Of a DNA stretch of 12,858 bases, positions 1 through 5,833 are shown piece after piece; within the stretch, counting starts at the first letter, position 1, and each line of letters starts with the position of its first letter. The position numbers were made by a program, and so were the translations under genes. The stretch is from Chloroflexota bacterium (GTDB lineage Bacteria; Chloroflexota; UBA6077; FW602-bin22; JACQUS01). Below the pieces are notes generated by a model, which made no database searches, had not been told where the DNA came from, and saw only the letters and a list, made by a program, of their open reading frames with translations. The stretch covers positions 1 to 12,858 of the forward strand of contig JACQUS010000479.1 in the NCBI GenBank assembly GCA_016210125.1, in the 5' to 3' direction.

Positions 1-114
1 GCTTACGAGCAGCGCCTCGCGGCGGCGAGCGAGGCCTTCAGCGTCCAAGCCACGGTCGAGCGCATGGAGACAGTGCTGGTAGATGCCGCGGCGTGCGGCT
101 GCGCGCGCCGGTGA
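1..114 (+). CDS. C-terminal end of a probable glycosyltransferase (partial)
   Basis: The first frame is open from base 1 to a TGA at 112-114 and encodes 37 residues; the start lies before the window. The stretch AYEQRLAAASEAFSV resembles the last helix of GT4-type (group 1) glycosyltransferases, where a motif like YRxRLxxAAxxFSxxxxVxxxExVY closes the C-terminal Rossmann domain. The short Ala/Cys/Arg tail is not conserved in that family. It points the same way as the large membrane protein that follows, which looks like a GT-C enzyme. The assignment rests on this one motif, so it is tentative; another Ala-rich helical C-terminus could look similar. Confidence 0.5.
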   Translation, partial: AYEQRLAAASEAFSVQATVERMETVLVDAAACGCARR

Positions 115-152
115 GGCATTCGTGTGCGGATTCGCCGCGGCAATGGCGAATT

Positions 153-212
153 TCGGTAGGGCCGATCCTCGTGATCGCCCAGATCGGGGCGAAGACAAGC
201 TTCGCCCCTACC
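153..212. repeat. Palindromic REP-like element, first copy
   Basis: The outer arms GGTAGGG and CCCTACC enclose smaller hairpins. CGATC-CTCGT-GATCG lies on the left. A perfect 9-bp stem, GGGGCGAAG (186-194), pairs with CTTCGCCCC (200-208) across a 5-base loop. The core GTAGGGGCGA/TCGCCCCTAC recurs at 291-318. This looks like an intergenic repetitive palindrome rather than a terminator, because no T-run follows. Confidence 0.6.
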
Positions 213-290
213 ATGGCACGGCCACCGTGAATCAGCATGAGCAGCTACGGCAACGGGCAGAACGGTTGAGCCATCTCGGTCGTACGCCGT

Positions 291-318
291 GTAGGGGCGA
301 CACACGCGTCGCCTCTAC
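291..318. repeat. Palindromic REP-like element, second copy
   Basis: GTAGGGGCGAC (291-301) pairs with GTCGCCTCTAC (308-318) around a 6-base loop. The only non-Watson-Crick pair is one G opposite T. It shares the GTAGGGGCGA core with the element at 153-212. It lies about 50 bases before the ATG at 369, so a transcript running from the upstream gene would carry this hairpin in its leader. No function can be assigned. Confidence 0.6.
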
Positions 319-368
319 CGCAGTGACTCCATACCACCGGCCGCTGCACGTGGTCGCCGAGAGCGTCC

Positions 369-3122
369 ATGCCTGAGCTCGCGCGCCAGGTGCTGCTGCT
401 CGGCGCGGGCGTGGCCGTGCTGTGCGGCCTCGGCGCGCTCCTGCCGCGACCGCGGCTGGGCGCGGTCGCCGCGCTGCCGGCCTGTGCGGCCAACACGCTG
501 GCGGCGGTCACCGTCGCTGCCTTCGCCGCCGACGCCGCCGGGCTGAGCCTGGGCGCCGTCGCGGCGGCGCTGGCCGTCGCCGCCCTGCTGGCCGGCATCT
601 GGCGGCTCCAGCGTGCCAGGCTCTCGCGGCGCACGAAGGTCGTCGCGGATGCGGCCGGGTCCCGGCATCCCCGCGTCTCCGCGTCTCCGCGTCCCCGCGT
701 CCCCGCGCGCCCGCGGCTGGCGGCCGGCGACGCCGCGTGCTTCGCCGTGGCGCTCGGCGCCGTGGCGCTGGCGCTCTGGAGCGGCACCTGGTTCAGCCAC
801 GGCGCCGACACGTTCTACCACCTGGCCGCGGCGCGCACGCAGGTGCTCGACGGCACGGCGCTGCCGCACCGCATCTTCGTGCCGGAGCCGGTCGGGCCGG
901 ACCCCACCAGCGGGACGTGGCACGCCGTGCTGGTGCTCGTCGCCTGGCTGGCGGCGCAGGACGTAGCCAGCGTGTGGGCCGTGCTGACGCCGCTGGCCGC
1001 CGGGCTGGAGGTGCTGGGCTTCGCCGCGCTGGGTCGCGCAGCCAGCGGCTCGGGATGGATCGGCGCGGCGGGCGCGCTGGCCTACGTCGCACTGGAGCGT
1101 CGCCTCGACCTGCGTACGGCGCCCTTCCCGAACGAGGTGGCCTGGCTGCCGCTGGGTATGGCGCTGGTGGCCGCGCTGGCGCTCTGGCAGCGGCCGGCTG
1201 CCGACGCGCGGACGAATGATACGCACACTAGCGTCGAAGAGCGCCCCGCGCCACCGGGGGAGTCTCGCAGGCACCCCAGGCCCGGGCAGAGCGGGCTGCA
1301 GGACGCGCAGGCGCCTAGCGCTGGCCTGCTCGTCGCCGTCGCTGCCTGGACCGCGGCGGCGGCCGGGGTTCACCTGGCATACTACGGGCTGGCAGTCATG
1401 CTGCTTGCGGCGCTGGCCGTCGCCGCGCTCGCGCTGCGGCGGCTGCGGCACGCCGCGCTGGTGGCGCCCGCGGCGCTGGTGCTGGCTGCGGGGCTGCTCG
1501 GTGGCGCGCTGCCGGCCGGCTACCGGCTGCTCGCGCTGCTCGACACGCCAACAGGCCAGGGCGCCTTGGGCGTCGGCGCACCGCTCGCGCGCGCCTACCT
1601 CTCGCCATGGTCGCCGCCTGGGCTCTCCGGCCTGCTCACGCTGGCCGACCCAGGCGTCTGGTTCAGGAGCGGCGCGCTGGTCCTTGCCACGGTCGCGACC
1701 CTCGCGCTCGTCGGGCGCCTGCGCGTCGGGCAGCCCGGCGCTGTGCTTCTGGTGGTCGGCACCTGGCTGGTGCCGCTGGTCGTGCTCAATCCGCTCCTGG
1801 CCCCGCTGGCGCTCGACCGCTGGTCGTACCTCGTCGCCAAAACGGCGACGCTCCTGCGGCCGCTGCCGTACCTCGGCGCGGCCTGGGGGCTCACCGCGCT
1901 GGGCGTCTCGCGGCGCGCAGGATGGCTCGGCAGCGCTGCCCCGGCCGTGGCTGCGCTCGTCGTCGTCGGGGCCGTGGCGTCGGAGGCGCCACGCGTCGCC
2001 GCGACGACCTTTGGCCCTGCCGACCCGCAGCAGCACAGCGTCGCGGCGAGCCGGGCTGGCGATCTGCGCCAGCGCTGGGCCGGTCTCTTGGCGGCACTGG
2101 ATGCGCTGCCGGGGCGCGTCGTGCTGCTGGCCGATCCCGACACCAGCTACGCCCTGGCCGGGCTGACGCGCCACTGGGTGGTCGCCGTGCCGCACAGTCA
2201 CAGCCCGGCGCAGCTCGAAGCGCGCGATGGCGCGCTGCGCCGTGGCGACGCTGTGGATGCCCTGTACCAGGGCGCCGAGCGCGCGGCGGAAGTGCTGGAG
2301 CGCTACGGGGCAACGCACGTCGTCGCAGGGGAGCGCTTCGGCGCTGCGCTCGGCGACCTGCCGTACCTCGTGCGCGTCGGCGCCGGGAGCACCTGGCAGC
2401 TCTACGCTTACGACGGGCTGCGGCTAGGCCAGGCGCTCGACGTGGCGGCCACGCCCGTCGGCGATGGTGTGCAGGCCGGCGTCCTGCGGGCGCTGGTTCC
2501 CGCCGGCCGCGTCGTGTGGGTGCGCGTCGTCGGCGCGCCGGACGGGTCGCGGCTGGAGCTGCGGCACGGGGCGCTGGCGCTGGCCGAGCGCGCGCTTCCG
2601 GCGCTGCGCGACGTGGTCGTCGGCTTGGCCGTGCCGCGCGACGCGCCCGCCGGGCCGGCACTCGTGGGGCTCGTCTGGCCGGCCGGCAGCCGCGATCTGG
2701 CGACGGTCACGCTGGGACGCGAGGTGGAAGCGGAGCTGCTGGCCGGGCTGAGCCCCGACCGCGACTACGACTATGCCGCGGTGGCGGGGTGGGCCTCGTA
2801 CACGATGTCGTTCTTCTCGCGCCAGCGCGCGGCGACGACCGCGCAGGTCAGCGGGCGGCTGCGCGGGGCGCTGCCGGGGCTGCCGCCCGGGGACTATCTT
2901 CTGCGGCTGCGTGTCTACGACTACGGCACTGGGCGCGCGAACGCGCTACGGGTGCGCATCGGCGGCGCCGCGACGACCGTTCGGTGGGAAGAGACGACGG
3001 CCGGAATGCGGTGGATGGAGGCGACTATTCCAGCGGTCCGGGGGACGGACGTGGAGGTCGACGTGCTTGAGGTTGGACAGGGACGGGTGGTGCTCGATGT
3101 GCTGGCACTCTATCCACGTTAG
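369..3122 (+). CDS. Large polytopic membrane protein, GT-C glycosyltransferase-like, with C-terminal beta domain
   Basis: A 917-residue protein. Hydrophobic segments fill roughly residues 5-80 and 120-545. The rest is a soluble, probably extracytoplasmic part. Near residue 146, the loop after a membrane segment reads ADTFYHLAAAR, like the acidic first-loop motif followed by Tyr-His in GT-C enzymes that use lipid-linked sugars. Residues about 560-700 (VLLADPD, then ATHVVAGERFG and WQLYAYD) resemble the post-membrane domain of such proteins. Residues about 795-917 form a beta-rich domain with LPPGDY and VYDY motifs, repeated in the next gene. Two hydrophilic low-complexity stretches (about 80-118 and 276-320) interrupt the hydrophobic region; the first is an 8-bp tandem repeat. 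The ATG at 369 follows GAGAG. A role in polysaccharide or glycoprotein assembly at the membrane is inferred from topology and neighbours; the donor and acceptor are unknown. Confidence 0.6.
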   Translation: MPELARQVLLLGAGVAVLCGLGALLPRPRLGAVAALPACAANTLAAVTVAAFAADAAGLSLGAVAAALAVAALLAGIWRLQRARLSRRTKVVADAAGSRHPRVSASPRPRVPARPRLAAGDAACFAVALGAVALALWSGTWFSHGADTFYHLAAARTQVLDGTALPHRIFVPEPVGPDPTSGTWHAVLVLVAWLAAQDVASVWAVLTPLAAGLEVLGFAALGRAASGSGWIGAAGALAYVALERRLDLRTAPFPNEVAWLPLGMALVAALALWQRPAADARTNDTHTSVEERPAPPGESRRHPRPGQSGLQDAQAPSAGLLVAVAAWTAAAAGVHLAYYGLAVMLLAALAVAALALRRLRHAALVAPAALVLAAGLLGGALPAGYRLLALLDTPTGQGALGVGAPLARAYLSPWSPPGLSGLLTLADPGVWFRSGALVLATVATLALVGRLRVGQPGAVLLVVGTWLVPLVVLNPLLAPLALDRWSYLVAKTATLLRPLPYLGAAWGLTALGVSRRAGWLGSAAPAVAALVVVGAVASEAPRVAATTFGPADPQQHSVAASRAGDLRQRWAGLLAALDALPGRVVLLADPDTSYALAGLTRHWVVAVPHSHSPAQLEARDGALRRGDAVDALYQGAERAAEVLERYGATHVVAGERFGAALGDLPYLVRVGAGSTWQLYAYDGLRLGQALDVAATPVGDGVQAGVLRALVPAGRVVWVRVVGAPDGSRLELRHGALALAERALPALRDVVVGLAVPRDAPAGPALVGLVWPAGSRDLATVTLGREVEAELLAGLSPDRDYDYAAVAGWASYTMSFFSRQRAATTAQVSGRLRGALPGLPPGDYLLRLRVYDYGTGRANALRVRIGGAATTVRWEETTAGMRWMEATIPAVRGTDVEVDVLEVGQGRVVLDVLALYPR
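671..718 (+). repeat. 8-bp tandem repeat CCGCGTCT inside a coding region
   Basis: Four near-identical units (CCGCGTCT, CCGCGTCT, CCGCGTCC, CCGCGTCC) are followed by two decayed ones (CCGCGCGC, CCGCGGCT). The array lies within the 917-residue membrane protein gene and encodes a Pro/Arg/Ser linker. The unit is not a multiple of three, so gain or loss of one or two units would shift the reading frame. Confidence 0.8.
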
Positions 3123-3639
3123 GCATGGTAGGCTGGCGTCGAGCGCCCTGCCGGCGCTGCTCGCCGCCGTGCTGGCCGGCTGCGGCGTGGCCGCGGGGCT
3201 CGGGCCGACTCCGACGCCGACGGTCGCGCTGACGCTGGAGGCGGAGCGCTTCGCCGGCGTGAGCGAGATGCCCGGCGAGAACTACGCGGCTGCTCCGGGG
3301 TGGACGGCCTATAGCCAGCCGTTCTACGCCGGCGGGCGCGCCGCGATCACGCGCGCGGTCGGCGGGAGCCTGCTCGGGCCGATCCCCGACCTGCCACCGG
3401 GCGACTACCGCGTGACGCTGTTCGTTTATGATTATGCTAGCGGGCAGATGAACCGCATCACGCTCACGCTGAACGGCACGACGGCGACCGTCGAGTGGGG
3501 TGGCGCGGAGGTAGGGGTGCGCCCCATCGTCATCGACTTCCGGGCAACCGCAGGCGGACGCGAGCTCATCTTGAGGGCAGTGGAACGTGGACAGCCGTAT
3601 ATCATCGTGGACCAGATGCGCATCGAATCGCTGCGCTAG
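3097..3639 (+). CDS. Lipoprotein with a carbohydrate-binding-like beta domain
   Basis: A 180-residue protein. The chosen ATG at 3097 overlaps the end of the upstream gene by 26 bases; it is the nearest in-frame standard start that leaves a complete signal peptide. That peptide has a basic stretch (HVRHGR), a hydrophobic core (ALPALLAAVLAG) and an LAGC lipobox near residue 31. A short Pro/Thr linker (PTPTPT) follows. The mature domain has GWTAY, LPPGDY and VYDY motifs and ends in a strand like YIIVDQMRIE. It aligns along its whole length with residues about 795-917 of the upstream membrane protein, so the two domains are paralogous. The shape suggests a beta-sandwich of the carbohydrate-binding kind; no ligand can be read from the sequence. 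It is probably anchored to the outer face of the membrane and expressed with its neighbour. Confidence 0.65.
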   Translation: MCWHSIHVRHGRLASSALPALLAAVLAGCGVAAGLGPTPTPTVALTLEAERFAGVSEMPGENYAAAPGWTAYSQPFYAGGRAAITRAVGGSLLGPIPDLPPGDYRVTLFVYDYASGQMNRITLTLNGTTATVEWGGAEVGVRPIVIDFRATAGGRELILRAVERGQPYIIVDQMRIESLR

Positions 3640-3667
3640 CGCCAGGCGCGGAGGCCCGGGCCGGCGT

Positions 3668-4105
3668 GTGCGCCTACTCGTGGCCGGCGCGTGCGGCCTG
3701 GCAGTGCTCGCCGCGGCCTGCGCCGCGCCGCGCCCCACGCCGACGCGGCCGCCGGGGGAGGCCGTGGAGTCGCCGCTGTTCGGCCGCGCGGCGACGCAGA
3801 TCGCGCTTTCCCCGCCGGCCGTGGCACCGCGTCCGGCCGATCCGACGGTCGTGCTGCCAACGCCCGCGCCGACGCCGACACCGCTGCCCGGCAGCGTGCC
3901 GCCGCCATCGAACCGCGTGCGCCTCGTGCAGAGCGTGCTCGTGCGCGCTCAGCCGCGGGCCGATGCGCCGGCCACGCTGCTGGGCCAGGCGCCGGCGCGC
4001 CTGGTGGCCAAGGCGGCGGAGGTCAACGGCGAGTGGGTGCGTATCGAGGCCGCCGGCGTGAGCGGCTGGGTGCCGCGCAACACCGTCGAGTTCATCCAGC
4101 GCTGA
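3668..4105 (+). CDS. Lipoprotein with a C-terminal bacterial SH3 domain
   Basis: A 145-residue protein starting at GTG 3668, chosen because it gives a compact signal peptide (VRLLVAGACGLAVLAAAC) with a LAAAC lipobox; GGAGG lies at 3650-3654. Residues about 20-80 are a Pro/Thr/Ala-rich spacer with a PTPAPTPTPLPG run typical of surface tethers. The last 60 residues form a bacterial SH3 domain: VLVRAQPRADAPATLLGQ, then GEWVRIEAAGVSGWV and an ending like NTVEFI. Such domains bind cell-wall or surface ligands. The gene begins 28 bases after the previous lipoprotein and is probably in the same transcript. A longer form from an upstream ATG at 3587 would overlap the previous gene and bury the signal peptide, so it is disfavoured. 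Confidence 0.7.
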   Translation: MRLLVAGACGLAVLAAACAAPRPTPTRPPGEAVESPLFGRAATQIALSPPAVAPRPADPTVVLPTPAPTPTPLPGSVPPPSNRVRLVQSVLVRAQPRADAPATLLGQAPARLVAKAAEVNGEWVRIEAAGVSGWVPRNTVEFIQR

Positions 4106-4167
4106 GCGGAGGGGGCTGCCCGAACCGGCTGGCTTCGTCCTGCGCTCAGGTTGGTCGGCCACGGCGT

Positions 4168-4196
4168 TTGACCCCGGTCAGCTGCTGCCGTAGACT
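4168..4196 (+). promoter_or_regulatory. Sigma-70-type promoter for tRNA-Leu
   Basis: TTGACC (4168-4173) and TAGACT (4191-4196) are separated by exactly 17 bases. Transcription would begin about 7 bases after the -10 box, essentially at the 5' end of the tRNA at 4205. The match to consensus and the position make this the obvious tRNA promoter. Confidence 0.7.
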
Positions 4197-4204
4197 CGAC
4201 TTAC

Positions 4205-4291
4205 GGGCAAGTGGCGAAATCGGTAAACGCAGCGGACTTAAAATCCGCCGGTGGCGACACCGTGTGGGTTCGACTCCCACCTTGCCCACCA
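4205..4291 (+). tRNA. tRNA-Leu (anticodon UAA), CCA encoded
   Basis: The acceptor stem GGGCAAG (4205-4211) pairs with CTTGCCC (4281-4287), followed by A and an encoded CCA. The anticodon stem GCGGA/TCCGC closes a loop CTTAAAA, placing TAA at positions 34-36, so it reads UUA (Leu). A long variable arm marks it as class II. The T-arm is GTGGG-TTCGACT-CCCAC. The 3' end faces the integrase fragment, so this gene is the likely attachment site of the element to its right. Confidence 0.95.
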
Positions 4292-4328
4292 ACGAAAAAC
4301 GAAAGGGCGGTCATCTCTGCCGGCCCGT

Positions 4329-4350
4329 TTGTACGCCCATTGTACGCCCA
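4329..4350. repeat. Tandem 11-bp repeat TTGTACGCCCA x2
   Basis: Two perfect back-to-back copies of TTGTACGCCCA lie 38 bases past the tRNA 3' end and 3 bases before the stop of the integrase fragment. Short direct repeats flanking the core site next to an integrase gene often serve as arm-type integrase or excisionase sites. That role is inferred from position alone. Confidence 0.6.
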
Positions 4351-4353
4351 TGT

Positions 4354-4770
4354 TCACTCGGCGGCCTCGGGCTCGGCCTCCACACGGAACACCTGGCCCA
4401 GCACCGTCTGTGCGCCGCGCTTGCTGCGCAGCACGTGGGCATAGGTCATCATCGTGATGAAGGGGTTGGCGTGGCCCAGGCGGGCGCTCACGTCCGGCAC
4501 CGGCTCGCTGTCGCACAGGAGCATACTGGCGTGCCAGTGTCGGGCCAGGTGGGGCGTGCCGTCCAGGCCGACGCACCGGGCATCGCGCTTGAAGGCGTCG
4601 ATGATCGTGTGCTCCTGGACGCGCCTGCCGTTCTCACTGCTCCACACCCAGCCGTCGGAATTGCGCGCGCCAGGCGCCATGAGCTCCTCGGCCTGCCGCC
4701 GGCGATGCTCCCTAAGCAGCGCCCTGATGTACTCGACGCGGCGCGGGCTGAGGCCGTCGCCGCGCAAGGC
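4354..4770 (-). pseudogene. Tyrosine recombinase/integrase, C-terminal fragment
   Basis: About 138 residues of the catalytic domain are recognisable. A strand-helix region (LSPRRVEYIRALLREHRRRQ) is followed by TPHLARHWHAS, which supplies the box II H-x-x-R, then RLGHAN, which supplies the second conserved His, and TYAHVL with the Tyr nucleophile. The box I Arg and the whole N-terminal core-binding and arm-binding domains are missing: before about 4770 the frame continues but turns into unrelated Ser/Arg-rich sequence. Intact family members have about 350-420 residues, so roughly two thirds is lost. The fragment ends 62 bases from the tRNA-Leu 3' end, the usual arrangement for an element integrated into a tRNA. 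It cannot be catalytically active. Confidence 0.8.
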
Positions 4771-5008
4771 CGCCGAGCTAGTGCGCGCGCCGCGCCCCGC
4801 GCCCAGCGGGCGCGGCCCCACGCCGCAGCTACGCGTCGAGCAGTCTTGCTGCGCCCAGTGCGACCCCGCCGCACGGACCCACCTCCGCGCCGACTTCGAC
4901 GGAAGGGTCTGGCGTTTCCAGCGTGTCAAGCTGGTGGACGTCCTGCCGCTCGCCGCGCCGGGCCCGCCTGCCGCCGTCGAGCCAGCTCCGGAGGGGTTCG
5001 GGGGTGCG

Positions 5009-5254
5009 GTGGGGGCCGCGACGGCGCTTATTTCTCGCCTGGCTGACGTGCAGCCGCAGGCGGTTCGGTGGCAATGGACCAGGCGGGTCCCGTTAGGGAA
5101 GCTCACGATCCTCGACGGCGACCCTGGCCTTGGGAAAAGCCTGATCGCCCTCGACATCGCGGCGCGCGTGAGCACCGGCCGGGCGAAGCCGGACGGATCA
5201 CAGGCGCTCGACGGCCCGGCCGTACTCGTCCTGCTGAGCGCCGAGGATGACCTA
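5009..5254 (+). pseudogene. RepA/AAA_25-type ATPase, N-terminal fragment cut by an IS
   Basis: The 82 codons from GTG 5009 (GGAGGGG lies about 12 bases upstream) read LADVQPQAVRWQW, then VPLGKLTILDGDPGLGKS with Walker A GDPGLGKS, then LDIAARVSTG and VLVLLSAEDDL, the beginning of the Walker B region. This is the start of the RecA-fold ATPase often found in primase or helicase-loading genes of integrative elements and phages. The similarity stops abruptly after DDL at base 5254, where the family normally continues for another 250 residues or so. The last codon, CTA, contains the TA dinucleotide at which the IS630 remnant begins. The fragment shows that an integrated element lay next to the tRNA before the IS arrived. 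Confidence 0.75.
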
Positions 5255-5782
5255 AGCGGCCGGTCTGAGTTCTTGTGCACTTTTGGACACGAGTCGCTTC
5301 TCTGCAGCGGCAAAGGCAGCGTCCACCGCGTCGCCGAGCGCAGCGACGGTCTGATGCGCGCGCTCCGGGAGGTCGTGGTGCTTGACGACGCCAAACACCG
5401 GCTCAATGGCGTTGAGCTCGGGACTGCACGTCGGCGGGTAGTACAGCACGATGCCCTCCGCACGCAAGGCCTGGCGCGCTGCCCGCACCACCCGGCTGCG
5501 ATGGATGGCCGCGATGTCGAGCACGACGACCAGCAGGCCAGCCCCGCGCGGGATCGCCTCCCGCAGGAACAGCACCAGGTCGTCGGCGGTCAGGCTGCGC
5601 GGCACCGACGCACAGGTCAGCGAGGGTGTGGGGCCATCGGCCACCATGGCAGCCAACACGTCGACCCGTCGCCCTTCCGGGTTCTCATACGGCACGTGCT
5701 TGCGCTGTCCCGCAGGCGTCCAACTGTAGTTCACCGGCTGGCTCGGACTGAAGCCACACTCGTCCAGGAAGGCGAGCGTCAA
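5252..5782 (-). pseudogene. IS630-family transposase, DDE domain only
   Basis: 176 residues from a TTG at 5782 cover the catalytic half. FLDECGF carries the first Asp; LDIAAIHRS carries the second, with Ile where the family has the Asn of DNAxIH; PELNAIEPVFGVVKHH carries the final Glu. The C-terminus (SKSAQELRPAA) looks native, and its stop codon TAG is formed at the TA target site. The N-terminal helix-turn-helix half (about 150 residues) is missing. The frame stays open upstream for 17 more codons, right up to the TGA of brxL, so brxL and the transposase remnant share one reading frame separated by a single UGA. Some IS630 elements encode the DDE half as a second ORF, but no first ORF is present here. 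It is probably inactive. Confidence 0.75.
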
Positions 5783-5800
5783 CTCGCCTGGGGAATTATC
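5255..5800 (-). mobile_element. IS630-family element, 5'-truncated remnant
   Basis: The left limit is set by the abrupt end of the ATPase fragment at a TA dinucleotide (5253-5254), the usual IS630 target. The right limit is approximate and is the point where transposase similarity stops. I could not find a terminal inverted repeat matching the left end near 5783-5835, consistent with loss of the transposase 5' half and its flanking end. Confidence 0.65.
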
Positions 5801-5833
5801 CTGACGTTCGACACGAAAAGAGCGCGAGCCCGC

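Noticed and set aside
186..208. A rho-independent terminator
   Set aside because: The stem is strong but no T-run follows on either strand, and the core repeats nearby, so a repetitive palindrome is the better reading.
315..2318. A 667-codon open frame on the - strand
   Set aside because: It is antisense to the membrane protein gene and made of Arg/Gln/Pro-rich low-complexity sequence, typical of shadow frames in very GC-rich DNA.
4238..4576. A - strand frame running through the tRNA with a WWARWESNPH ending
   Set aside because: This is the well-known spurious translation of a reversed tRNA gene.
4771..5008. A possible gene between the integrase and ATPase fragments
   Set aside because: No frame shows a recognisable motif or consistent start; it is probably leftover sequence at the rearrangement point.
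4354..5463. A complete 369-residue integrase
   Set aside because: Only the last 138 codons resemble an integrase. The upstream portion is Ser/Arg-rich and antisense to the ATPase fragment.
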